Below are positions 12,001 through 20,427 of a stretch of DNA of 64,000 bases, piece by piece. Position 1 is the stretch's first letter. Each line of letters starts with the position of its first letter. The notes under the pieces are model-generated. The model was not told the origin of the DNA, searched no databases, and worked only from the letters and a program-made list of their open reading frames with translations. The translations under genes and the position numbers were made by a program. Where the stretch lies: contig NC_092665.1 in the NCBI RefSeq assembly GCF_032118995.1, positions 10,644,512-10,708,511 of the forward strand, given 5' to 3'. The DNA is from Asterias amurensis. Taxonomy: Eukaryota > Echinodermata > Asteroidea > Forcipulatida > Asteriidae.

Positions 12001-13685
12001 AAACACCCTTGTCACACAAAGTTGTGGGCTTTCAGATGCTTGATTTCGAGACTCAAAATTTTTTAATCTGAGGTCTTGAATAAAGGTCTCAAAATCCAAT
12101 TCGTGGAAGATTACTTCTTTTTCGAAAACAACGTCACTTCAAAGGGAGCTGTTTCTTACAATGTTTTATACTATCAACCTCTCCCCAATACTTGTTACCA
12201 AGTAAGGTTTAATGCTAATAATTATTTTGAGTTATTACCAATAGTGTCCACTGCCTTCAAGTATAGGTTAGGAAAAGGCACTACAGTTCAGTCAAAAGTC
12301 TAAACAGGCAATGCATGATCAGTTCTCCACGGTTTTTAACAGCAATGACACTTGTGCCCTTGAGCAAAAAGTCTGCATTCACGTGAAATGCAAAACCATG
12401 GCCATAAGCAACAGCCGATAATCTGTCATTAAATGGTGGATTCTCAGAACACTAGGACTTTCCTCCCATAAAGCCAAACACAATGATAACTGATGGTGGC
12501 AGCCTGTCAGTTCTTGTACTCCTCATTTGTATAACAAAAGGAAAAGGGAGATTTCGAGCATGAAATCCAATAGGTGACAGTTGGCTTGTGCGTAAGGCAC
12601 TCGCCTCTCACCAAGGTGACCCCGGTTCGATTCCCGGTCGGGGCCATATGTGAGTTGAGTTGTGCACTGGTTCTCTGCTGTGCCACGAGGGTTTTCCAGA
12701 CTATCCGGTTTTCCTCCCTCAGGAAAAAATCAAACACTTTCGATCTTGGCTGTGCTCCGTGGTCATAATGGGTTGATGTGGCTGGCAGCTGAATGCGCCC
12801 TTGCATGCCTGCTTCTCGAACACGTTGTAGCCGCGTCCTTCGCAATTCAGCTCTTAGCTGCGAGTAAGGATGATTAGCCCCCCAAATTATTATTATTATT
12901 AATACCACTGCCCCTCTTAGTAGGGGGAAACAAATTGTAGTACGAGTACTACATGCCTGTGCACGCTCAACTATGGAATGTCCGGGTGAATAAAACATCA
13001 GTCGGTCAACTGACAGCTGAAGAAAAACCAAAACCAAAGGGTTACTTCAAAGTTGTTCTGTGTGATTGTAAACATCCGCTGTGAGCCAGTTTGAAAAAAT
13101 TGTGTGTGTGCACGTTATCCGACATGATGTGGTAAAGTCTGCTGCCACCCAGTGGCCCTGAAAGTCTTCTATTTTAACAAAACAGTATTGACTCTTTTGA
13201 GTTCAATTCCAAAGAATGACCAATGCACTTAAAATATTATTACCTCTGGTCATTGGGCCATATTTTTAATTCCTGAAACAATCTCAGCTCCCCGGGGAGT
13301 GTACAACCTGTGCTGCAAAGTATGTACATGTAGTGCACTAAGCTAACTCAACCAAGAACCATCTCTGCCCTCACAGGTACCCATTTACCTCTGGGTGATA
13401 AGAAGCAATTATACAGTTGCGTGTCTTGCTCAAGGCTAAAACTGTCAAAAACAGGATTCAAACCCACACCCTGATGACTCAGCAACCAGCCCTTGAGTCC
13501 AATGCACTAAATTACTTGGTCACGACACGCCATTCAAGATGTTTATATTGTTTAGAAAACAAAAAATAATTGCATTTTTTATTTTTATTTTGTGGTAGCA
13601 TATGGTGAAGTACAGGTATCTCCCATGGAGTCAAGGCAAGACAAAGTACCGTGGCAAAGAAGACACGGGCGATGTGATTCGCTAA
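6068..13685 (+). CDS. RER1: RER1, Golgi-to-ER retrieval receptor
   Basis: RER1 is a small multispanning membrane protein of the early Golgi that recognises polar residues in transmembrane segments and returns ER residents and unassembled subunits to the ER in COPI vesicles. Coding exons are 6068-6151, 8564-8668, 9422-9521, 10145-10226, 11223-11358 and 13599-13685. They total 594 bp, encoding 197 residues against 196 in human, with all junctions GT/AG and phases consistent. Diagnostic segments are [45 protein letters not shown] and the basic tail KYRYLPW with KYRGKED. The start has a good context (GCAGCCATGG). Exon 3 has two in-phase donors three bases apart (9519 and 9522). Introns hold several family A, E, F and G palindromes and SINEs. 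The N-terminal 25 residues are poorly conserved, as is usual for the family. Confidence 0.96.
6809..7198. mobile_element. Family A TTAA element, copy 1 (RER1 intron 1)
   Basis: Begins TTAAAGACACTGGACAC and ends in the inverted form GTGTCCACTGCCTGTAA. Length is about 390 bp. The interior is shared with the other A copies: an AAGTTGTGTGCTTTCAG block, a small palindrome around AAATTCTAAACTTGAGG, and TCACTTCAGAGGGAGCC. No coding capacity. Confidence 0.85.
7532..8089. mobile_element. Short family A copy interrupted by three family F hairpins
   Basis: Reading left to right: TTAAAGGCA; hairpin F1 (about 7542-7686); CTGGACACTTTTGGTAATT through to AAAGGTGTCCAG (family A core, about 7687-7757); hairpins F2 (about 7757-7930) and F3 (about 7931-8080) back to back; then TGCCTTTAA. 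The F hairpins start GGGTGGATTTCACAAAG, are full of GGACTAGTCC palindromes, and end in the reverse complement. So both terminal repeats of one short A element carry F insertions at the same internal position. Confidence 0.75.
8211..8490. mobile_element. Family E palindromic element, copy 2 (RER1 intron 1)
   Basis: Starts GCCCAATTTCATTCAG and ends with GAGCTTTATGAAATTGGGC. The interior carries the ACCAGTCACAAATTGTAC stretch, the inverted counterpart of TTTGTGACTGGTATCCTGC in the 351-536 copy. Confidence 0.7.
9167..9312. mobile_element. Family G palindrome (GGTTTGCGGTAACACC ends), copy 1
   Basis: GGTTTGCGGTAACACCATGT on the left is mirrored by ACATGGTGTTACTGCAAACC on the right. The centre holds the hairpin GATCAG-AGCATA-CTGATC followed directly by GAAAC (9210-9232), the same arrangement as in the 19153-19529 copy. 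It ends 109 bp before RER1 exon 3. Confidence 0.75.
10261..10636. mobile_element. Family A TTAA element, copy 2 (RER1 intron 4)
   Basis: A near-complete copy: TTAAAGGCAGTGGACAC on the left, GTGTCCAGTGTCTTTAA on the right, TTAA at both edges. The central small palindrome (AAGTTTAGAACTTGAGG) is intact. It begins 34 bp after the exon 4 donor. Confidence 0.88.
10963..11057. mobile_element. Family E fragment
   Basis: Right half of a family E element, ending GCCATGAAATTGGGCCC, with a run of GCTTGCCG/GGTAAGC blocks. The left arm is missing or too diverged to see. Confidence 0.5.
11374..11713. mobile_element. Family A TTAA element, copy 3 (RER1 intron 5)
   Basis: A diverged copy that begins TTAAAGGCAGTGGACAC 16 bp after the exon 5 donor and ends AAGTGCCTTTAA. 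The internal small palindrome is deleted, so it is shorter than copies 1, 2 and 4 and probably older. Confidence 0.75.
11863..12260. mobile_element. Family A TTAA element, copy 4 (RER1 intron 5)
   Basis: Starts TTAAAGACACTGGACAC and ends GTGTCCACTGCCTTCAA, inverted relative to copy 2. The full-length interior is retained. Confidence 0.83.
12573..12902 (+). mobile_element. tRNA-derived SINE with (ATT)n tail
   Basis: The head resembles a tRNA, with an A-box-like GGCTTGTGCGTAAGG region and a perfect B box GGTTCGATTCC at about 12623-12633. The unrelated body contains GGTTTTCCTCCCTCAGG, and an (ATT)n tail ends near 12902. Head, body and tail order give the plus orientation. Open frames through it on both strands are incidental. 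Confidence 0.82.
13215..13528 (-). mobile_element. tRNA-derived SINE, second family (reverse orientation)
   Basis: Read on the minus strand it has a tRNA-like head (GGGTTTGAATCCTG), then TTGAGCAAGACACGCAACTG, then TACCCAGAGGTAAATGGG-like text, then the CATTGGTCATTC end. The same order appears at 27552-27940 (+) and 38758-38971 (-). It lies in the last RER1 intron, 70 bp before the terminal exon. Confidence 0.72.
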
Positions 13686-13705
13686 GATCAAGATCTCCAG
13701 TAGTA

Positions 13706-13877
13706 GCCCATTTCATAGATCTCCTGATAATCGCTGAGCGGAGACATCTGCTTAGCAATTTTACTTGGTCACCAGCCAACTCTTTAAATCTGTGTAGTTT
13801 TACATATGCTTCGGCTGGCTGTCTGTCTGTTTCATATTACGTCCTTTTGCGCCTATAGGCAGGTCTATGAAATTGGC
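13706..13877. mobile_element. Family E palindromic element, copy 3 (RER1 3' UTR)
   Basis: GCCCATTTCATAGATC on the left and GGTCTATGAAATTGGC on the right are inverted repeats, with the ACTTGGTCACCAGCC stretch inside. It begins 20 bp after the RER1 stop, so it should be part of the RER1 transcript. Confidence 0.65.
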
Positions 13878-14249
13878 AACGTTTAATGCTTATTGTTTTT
13901 TGTAAACTTTATGTGTTTGGCTTAATCAGGATAGGAATCTACACTCTATCCCACATATGTAAAGCCCTGTCATACTTTATAGAAATGAAAAGTTTATGCA
14001 AAGTGAACGGTGTCGCCAGATATTCTGTAAAATGTTTATTGGTACACGTTGAGCACTATTGAACTTCAGCAGAAGGGTTGGCTTGAATTTGAGATGTTTG
14101 GCATTTGCGTTTGTGATTCAGTATGAACCAGTTATTACTGTTATGCTGCAACAGTTCTTAGTTGCCAAAATAGCATGAACCATTAAGTAAGCACCAGTAT
14201 AAACTGAGGCACTTAGGACTACCAACACCCTTATGTTCCTACAAGCCTA

Positions 14250-14800
14250 TGTTTAATTGCAACACCATTTTCAAACACCCCTTGTTTCTGCACCATCATT
14301 TTCTAACATTCCTGTGTTTCAACACACCTACATGTTCCAACACCCATGTTCAAAGGCCCCTATATTCAAACACCCCATGTTCCAACACCCCATGTTCCAA
14401 CACCCCTATGTTCCAACACCCCATGTTCTAACACCCCTTTGTTCCAACACCCCTTTGTTCCAACACCCCATGTTCCAACACCCAATGTTCCAACACCCCT
14501 ATGTTCCAAACCCCCACATGTATGTTCCGACACGCCTATGTTCTAACAACCCTATGTTCAAACACCATTATGTTTCTACAACCCTATAATCACATCACCA
14601 TTTTCCAACACTCCTGTGTTCCAACACCCTATATTTCAACACCATCATTTTCTAACACCCCTATGTTCCAACACCCCTAATTCCAACCCAACTACATGTG
14701 TGTTTCAACACCCTATGTATGTTCCAACACCCCTATGTTCCAACACCCTTTGTTCCACACCCCTAGGGCCTATGTTCTAACACCCCTATGTTCCAAAGTC
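14250..14800 (+). repeat. Minisatellite, about 16-bp unit CCAACACCCCTATGTT
   Basis: About 30 imperfect tandem units of roughly CCAACACCCCTATGTT, with the most regular run at 14380-14520 and looser units toward both ends. Unit length varies (15-18 bp), so all three frames stay open for stretches and give artefactual Pro/His-rich reading frames. It is strongly strand-asymmetric (C-rich on +). Confidence 0.9.
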
Positions 14801-15180
14801 ATGTGTCTAGCCCAAGTTAGAATGGCTTGCCAAGTTTGCAGCCAACTGTTGTCTAAAATTGTTCAATTGTTTATGTAAAAATGATATTTTTTGGGGAAGT
14901 TTAATTGCAGCTTTAGTTTTTCTACACTGGTGGACAGTTGGATGTAGATATTTAAAATATTTAACATTTTTGCTGTATAGGATTAACGTCTGATAAAGAT
15001 TGTGTGTTTGGGATATTTGTGGGGGCTTTATACAACACATTTCTTGCACAATTCTTTATTTAAAATAATTATACCCTCGTAAGATGTAAATTTGTAATTG
15101 TTTTTTATTGTTAATTTGTCTTCCTTTTGGTTTGTTTTGCGACCATCAGTAATACTTTGTGAAATAAATGAATAAACCAA

Positions 15181-16503
15181 AAGAATACAGTCACAGTATA
15201 AGCTATGTTAAAGACCTGCTTGAACGAAAATGTTAAGTCGTGAACTTTGCTGAATTCCACTTAAAATGTTTTCGATGAATAAGGAAATCGAGTCATATGA
15301 TTATAAATAGGTTTCAATTGTGTAAAAAAACAATAATTTTGTATGCCCTTGTCCAGAGCTTTTCTGCGAGATTTGCGAAAAGCCCCGTTACGTAATCACT
15401 CTCAAATCGTCGTAAGTAGATAAAGCTGCTTTGTTGCAGCATGGATGTATAACAAAGCAAACTCCCACAAATGACGTCAGCGGCATTGTCCTTTGACGCC
15501 CGCTCTCAACGGCAGAAGTGTTTTTAGTTTTTCAAAAAACCTTTAGGTAGGGGCCTGATTTTTTAATCGAAGTGTACACATATCAAAATTACATTAAAAT
15601 GGTGAACAAGTGCATTATAAACAAGTAAAAGTACAATTTCTGTTGAAAACATTTCGCTCAGGTAGCTGTTTAATATGCTGCCTGAATGTTTGTTATGAGT
15701 ACAAGCACTATTACTGAATTTCATTGTAATGTATGAAAAAGGGACCCATCTACTAGCCAACCTTGTTAAGCTGTTAATTGCTCTCTTTTAACATCGGTCT
15801 TATCACAGTCGCCATTACACTATGATGAGACAAATGTTAAAAGAGGGCCATTTACAGCCCAACAAGGAGGGATCCATCTACATGTACATCTATTTCCCCA
15901 TCTTGCCTTGCTTTGAAGGAAAACTGAAGATGGCTGGTTTGCTAAATTGTGTATCAAAAGGTCAGTACTTCAAGGTCCTTAGTTGCATTTATTTTTGTCT
16001 GTAATCATCAAAATACTTCAAATATGAAATGTCTATCAATCTGAAGTAGAAGGCAATCAAAAGCCAAAACAAACCTTACAACATTCATTTTTCTTTGTGC
16101 AAAAAAAAGTAAATGGAGACGGTAGATCTACCGTCTACATGGTACACTCCATCTAACTAGACCTCAAAAAGATGCAAATGCAATTTAATATTTTAAATTA
16201 TATTTTTTTCCCGGTAACTTTCAGCAAAATAAAAAACTAATACATTTGTATGAATTTGCTTTTTACAGCTGAAACCATTATTCTATTCAAATAAACTTTT
16301 AACCCCAGAACAATAGGCCTACCAAGGATTTGATGCTAGGCTTTTCAAACACAAAGGTTATCAGATGATGTCAGACATCCCCCTACACCCCTAATACGAA
16401 AATAAGGCGTTTCTGCTGAGCTTTAGCTCCGAACACCAATTAATTGCATGAAAAGAAAAACTAAAAGGTCCAATCCAAACGAAAGAAGAAAAATATTTCC
16501 ACA
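15181..16503. other. Intergenic stretch, no gene seen
   Basis: No exon-like frame with recognisable protein. One CRE-like TGACGTCA is present near 15474 in a mixed-composition region. Nothing else is supported. Confidence 0.4.
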
Positions 16504-16575
16504 GGGCTTGTCCGGGAATTGAACCCGGGACCTCTCGCACCCTAAGCGAGAATCATGCCACTAGACCAACAAGCC
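16504..16575 (-). tRNA. tRNA-Pro (anticodon AGG)
   Basis: On the minus strand the 72-nt sequence folds as a standard cloverleaf. The 7-bp acceptor stem is GGCTTGT/ACAAGCC with a discriminator C. The D arm follows the A box (TTGGTCTAGTGGCATG). The anticodon stem-loop TCTCGCTTAGGGTGCGAGA has AGG in the loop. The T arm is CCCGGGTTCAATTCCCGG, matching the B box. It agrees closely with the animal tRNA-Pro(AGG) pattern. No intron; CCA is not encoded, as expected. It stands alone between RER1 and SLC35F6. Confidence 0.95.
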
Positions 16576-17481
16576 GATGTAAATTGCGAGTGGTGCATTA
16601 TATTTATACCATAAAATGAGAATCGATTTATATTTCAGTATTTCAAACAATTTGTTTAAGTTATTTCCCCAGGCAAAGTTTTGATCATGATTTATTTGGA
16701 TGTTTTGACCGGAACAAATATTGAAACTACGCATTTTCCAACTCGAATCTCATACCAGCTGTCAAATAACAACCTTGTTCTTCTGCGTCAGAGCTACACC
16801 GTTTTGTTCACGCAAACGTTTGAGAGGTACGAAGAATGAGCCCGAACAGCAAAACGAGGTTGATAAAAGTCACATGATATATTTGTGTCACGTGCCTCTA
16901 GCTTTTGTTTAACAAACCTTGGACCGTGTGGGTAGTGTAGGTCACGTTATGTCTAGTGTAAAAAGTTACAGTCAAGTCATATCGGTCATGGTCATATCTA
17001 CAATCTAGACTAATTTGTGTTGTGTCGAAATCCTACCATTGTCTTGTCTGTCACACGTGACATAGTGTATGTCCTTCTACGGTAAGTAAGTGAGTTTGTT
17101 TTAGCAAATAAGTACAACGAACAACAAGAAAGAAGATTGAAAAGTGAGCGTGATTCCTCCCTGCCGGAGTGGACCCTGACGTGACGTGGGGCACTGCTTA
17201 CTGACTGAGTTGAGTTTCTGAACTGAGGCCTGACTGAGGTGAGTGAATGAAACCTATTCATAAATACCCCAGACAGTTTCTCCACTCCTATTGGTGGAGA
17301 GTGCATCATGTGGGGGTGTTTAAACGGTTGATAATGACCAGTTTTTATAACCGGCTGGCTTCCGCGCGTGTGTCAGGCGCGCAAGATTATCACGCAGAAC
17401 GCAATTCATAATCATATTACTATTACAGTATTAGTAATAGCGCGTAATCTACTTCTAAGCGCGCGCGCGTAACCTATTTCG

Positions 17482-17618
17482 GAAAAGTTTCCGTTTGGCG
17501 CCACCACTTTTTCATTCGAAATAAAATAATATAGTATCTAATTTAGCTGATTGATATATCCCTTTTTGTAAAAATGAGTGAAAAAGTGGTGGCGCCATAC
17601 GGAAAGTTATCCCCTATT
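17482..17618. mobile_element. Short palindrome P (GGCGCCACCACTTTTTCA)
   Basis: TTGGCGCCACCACTTTTTCA on the left and TGAAAAAGTGGTGGCGCCAT on the right form arms of about 35 bp around an AT-rich centre. A typical MITE hairpin. Together with the family D copy it makes a nested block. Confidence 0.75.
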
Positions 17619-17749
17619 TCTAAGCGCTACATGCGCGCACGTACACATAACCCACGCGCAATAGACTCTACACAAAGTTTTTGAAAACAATATTTCAAAC
17701 CTCAAATTTTCAATTGTCAAAGTGTCTGTAGGCCTCCAATTGTAATTTT

Positions 17750-18570
17750 TTAAAGTCACCTGGAAATATAATTTTTTTTCTTCAAACAGTAGAGTATACA
17801 TGTATGTTTCTGAACAATAAAATAATTTTTTGAGTAATTGTTTTTAACGATTTATATGTTTAAAAAACTAAATAAAGTTATGCGGGGATGACTCCGCCTA
17901 CCCCTTTTGTGACGTCAATCGAGGAAGACTTTGCCTCGATCTAACATCGATCACACGTACTTGCAAGTACATTAAAGTTCTAGTGGTGAGTTTTACGTTT
18001 CGAAAAAGTTTCTTTCTTGCATTTTCCCGGCAATGTCGACCAGGTGGATGCAGCAAAACAACTAAAGATCGGGTCAGTTTGCAAAGTGGTCCGGTCGACG
18101 TCTTTTCCAGCGCTGTGCAGCAAACACTTTGAGCCGTTGTACTTAGAGAATCCGGAAAATACTACACATTTTGACATGAAGAGAAAAGTTCTTTTCTAAA
18201 ACATGACGTCATCCTTACAATTTTTCCAGCTAGTGTGGAAGTCGAAGAAGGTACCTGAAAGACGTAACGAACCTAACATGCCTAAAGGAGCATTTTCCTT
18301 ACGTGAAAAAAATCAGGGATTGTTTCAACTTTGAGGGCATGTTTTTAGCTTGCGCCAAGCGTCGCTATCTTGTTCTGGCACTGCATGCGATTCATTGCCT
18401 CGATTGACGTCACGAACAGTGCCCTCTCGGGTCGGGATTATTTTCAAATTTGTAAATAACATGGAAACTAATTTTTCAAAACCTTGTTTATTCATATTCT
18501 ACTCATCAAAACACATATTTTAGTGACAAAAGCTTTATTATGACAAAATACCACTTCCAGGTGACTTTAA
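17750..18570. mobile_element. Family D TTAA element, long copy
   Basis: Bounded by TTAAAGTCACCTGG and CCAGGTGACTTTAA, with TTAA at both edges. Both ends carry long A/T-rich arms, and GACTCCGCCTACCCC plus TGACGTCAATCGAGG lie inside. It is about 235 bp longer than the 36955-37539 copy; the extra interior includes a THAP-like coding fragment (18017-18199). Confidence 0.82.
18017..18199 (+). pseudogene. THAP-like zinc-finger fragment inside family D element
   Basis: A 60-residue open frame begins with HFPG and carries CSKHFEP (bases 18116-18136), which fits the second half of the THAP C2CH zinc finger, where C-x2-H-F ends the finger and is usually preceded by an F-x-P-type segment. Only this part is visible; the first two cysteines and any transposase core are absent. 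THAP domains are found in P-element and Kolobok transposases and in host THAP proteins. Given the TTAA-flanked setting, a remnant of a Kolobok-type transposase is the likeliest reading. Assignment rests on one motif. Confidence 0.45.
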
Positions 18571-18812
18571 CGTTTTTTAACAAAAGGGCATTTATGAATG
18601 GGAATAAAAGAGTAGTGACTCATTTTTAAACGTCCATTTAAAACCTTGCAGGGTTGTTGCCGTGCGCGACAATTCGACCATGCTGGCTTTAACTGGCCGT
18701 GTAAGAACTTGTCGCTACCCTTTTATTCCCTTATTTAAAACTAGGCTATTTTTTAAAATTTTCGGCTCCCAAGAAATAATAGCAACATGTATGATCTATG
18801 AGCCGCGAACCG

Positions 18813-18957
18813 GTCTACTTGGTCCCAAGCCAACTCGGTCCCAGTCAACTCGGTCCCAGTCAACTCGGTCCCAATTTAACTCGGTCCCAAGTCAACTCGG
18901 TCCCAAGTGAGTCAACGCGGTCCCAAGTCGACTCGGTCCCAAGTAAAATTGGTCCTT
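18813..18957. repeat. Left minisatellite arm (ACTCGGTCCCAAGTCA)n
   Basis: About nine units of 15-17 bp, several with the variant CCCAGTCA. The reverse-complement sequence forms the array at 20113-20285. Confidence 0.85.
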
Positions 18958-19152
18958 TGACCAACCTTAATGTTTGGTAAATTATTTTATTGATTGGTAC
19001 TGTTTCGTGTAAGTTACTTAGATAGATAATACTATGTTTGTGTAAGTTTACTTACTTATTGTTTTCAACCAACCTTTGTTTTATTTTTAGTATTTTATTG
19101 GTAGGCCAAGTTTTTTAATTTTTAAAATTTGTTTTATTATGTGTATAAAAGA

Positions 19153-19529
19153 ATATATTGGTTTGCGGTAACACCATGTGTGTATATCTACTTGCCAGGT
19201 AGAGTTGTTCTTAGGGAACTGTCTTGCTTTATTCGTCACCTGACGATGACTAGAGCAAGCTAGTCGAAACGTTGAGACCAATTCCGAACTGACTCCGCGG
19301 CAGTGCAGTTATTACGATCCTATAAGCTAAAGTAGTAGTCCAGTCAAATTTCTATACCATCCGCCCTGGTAATAGTTATAAAGCAGGACAGTTCTTTTCA
19401 GAACTGAGAAGTCTCCCGAACCTCCGATTTTCTACTCCACGGCAGTAGAATAAAGCAAGACAGTTCCCTAAGAACAACTCTACCTGGCAAGTAGATATAC
19501 ACACATGGTGTTACCGCAAACCAATATAT
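19153..19529. mobile_element. Family G palindrome, copy 2, with 74-bp identical arms
   Basis: The left arm 19161-19234 and the right arm 19448-19521 are exact reverse complements over 74 bp, starting GTTTGCGGTAACACCATGTG. The centre contains the hammerhead-like core at 19240-19270 and then a degraded repeat of the arm text. The arms' perfection implies recent activity or ongoing conversion, unlike the diverged copies at 9167 and 44994. Confidence 0.82.
19240..19270 (+). other. Hammerhead-ribozyme-like core
   Basis: CTGACGA (19240-19246) is followed by one extra base, a perfect 6-bp stem GACTAG/CTAGTC with a 6-nt loop (19248-19265), then GAAAC (19266-19270). CUGANGA-stem II-GAAA is the conserved hammerhead layout, and hammerheads are known in Penelope-like retroelements and retrozymes. 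Against it, there is an extra T before stem II and no clear UH cleavage site closing stem III. The copy at 9210-9232 keeps the stem and GAAAC only. Confidence 0.35.
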
Positions 19530-20112
19530 ATTTATACCCCACCATGCAATGCCTCAAATCCTATATATGTATAAAAGAAGTTAGATAGAAGTTTTGTTTA
19601 TTATTATTTTTAACCATAGAGCAAGGACCAGATTAACCAAACATTGTTTTTCTCATGGTCTAATTATTAGAAATCAGACTTTATTTTATATTATTTATTG
19701 CATATGTGTTTTTCGAGAAAATTGTTGATAAAATAAACATCGTTTTTTTTCCCCAAGAAATCAAAGAGGATTCAATTGTTAATGTTTGTCAATTAATGTT
19801 GATTGTTGAGAGCCATATATAAAATCCAATAGTCTTGGTCTAGTTGAAAGCAAAGAAACATTTGAACTAATTGTTTTTCAGTTGACATTTATCCGCTCAT
19901 CAACACAATTAATATTCAAAAGTGAAACAAACACATGTATGTTATGTATAACATGTAACAGAAACAAGTGGGACGCTATTGAAGACATCGGATATACCCT
20001 GGACATTGGGGTGCACACTTATCTCGTTTCATGTACATTGTACAAACTGACAATGTCAAAGGACATAATTTGTTTTTCCGATTCAAATAACTTTCCGACC
20101 AACAATCATACG

Positions 20113-20285
20113 AACCGAGTTGACTTGGGACCGAGTTGACTTGGGACTGAGTTGACTTGGGACCGAGTTGACTTGGGACCGAGTTGACTTGGGACCGAGT
20201 TGACTTGGGACCGAGGTGACTTGGGACCGAGTTGACTTGGGACCGAGTTGACTTGGGACCAAATTGACTTGGGACCAAGTTGATT
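20113..20285. repeat. Right minisatellite arm (TTGACTTGGGACCGAG)n
   Basis: About eleven near-identical 16-bp units, more homogeneous than the left array. It is inverted relative to 18813-18957. Confidence 0.9.
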
Positions 20286-20427
20286 CGCTGGTCTATCGAT
20301 GCCTATTCTAAAGATTGTTCAGTTGTTGCTATAATGTGCTTTATATCTTTTTTTACAGAGACAGACTTGTTGTAAAGTAAGGCAGTGTGTGTTGCATCGG
20401 GTATTCGTTGCATCATTATCAGTCAGC

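Larger units (their letters stand above)
13686..15180 (+). other. Probable RER1 3' untranslated region
   Basis: No further coding exon follows the RER1 stop. Two AATAAA hexamers at about 15163-15168 and 15171-15176 are the first good pair downstream and would give a 1.5-kb 3' UTR containing the family E copy and the minisatellite. The end is inferred; an earlier site is possible. Confidence 0.4.
17262..18735. mobile_element. Family R composite element, copy 1
   Basis: The left edge reads ATTCATAAATACCCCAGACAG with a GGTGGAGAG box and GGGGGTGTTTAAAC. The right part carries the inverted GGGCATTTATGAAT at about 18587, followed by an arm containing AATAAAAGAGTAGTGACTC. The same left and right modules occur at 31949-32505. 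Elements P and D lie inside. The boundaries are approximate. Confidence 0.5.
18799..20289. mobile_element. Foldback-like element with inverted minisatellite arms
   Basis: The left arm is a tandem array of (ACTCGGTCCCAAGTCA)n at 18813-18957. The right arm, 20113-20285, is the inverse, (TTGACTTGGGACCGAG)n. Both outer edges carry GCGAA in inverted orientation. The 1.15-kb centre is AT-rich and contains the family G palindrome at 19153-19529. Terminal repeats built from tandem units recall Foldback/Galileo-type elements. No coding sequence is visible. Confidence 0.6.

Noticed and set aside
12507-13037. 176-codon open frame on the minus strand
   Set aside because: It is antisense to a tRNA-derived SINE and its flank; composition and content follow the SINE.
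14257-14589. Pro/His-rich open frames in several registers
   Set aside because: By-product of the 16-bp minisatellite.
18813-20285. CRISPR-like arrays
   Set aside because: The units are contiguous tandem repeats without unique spacers, and the context is an animal genome.
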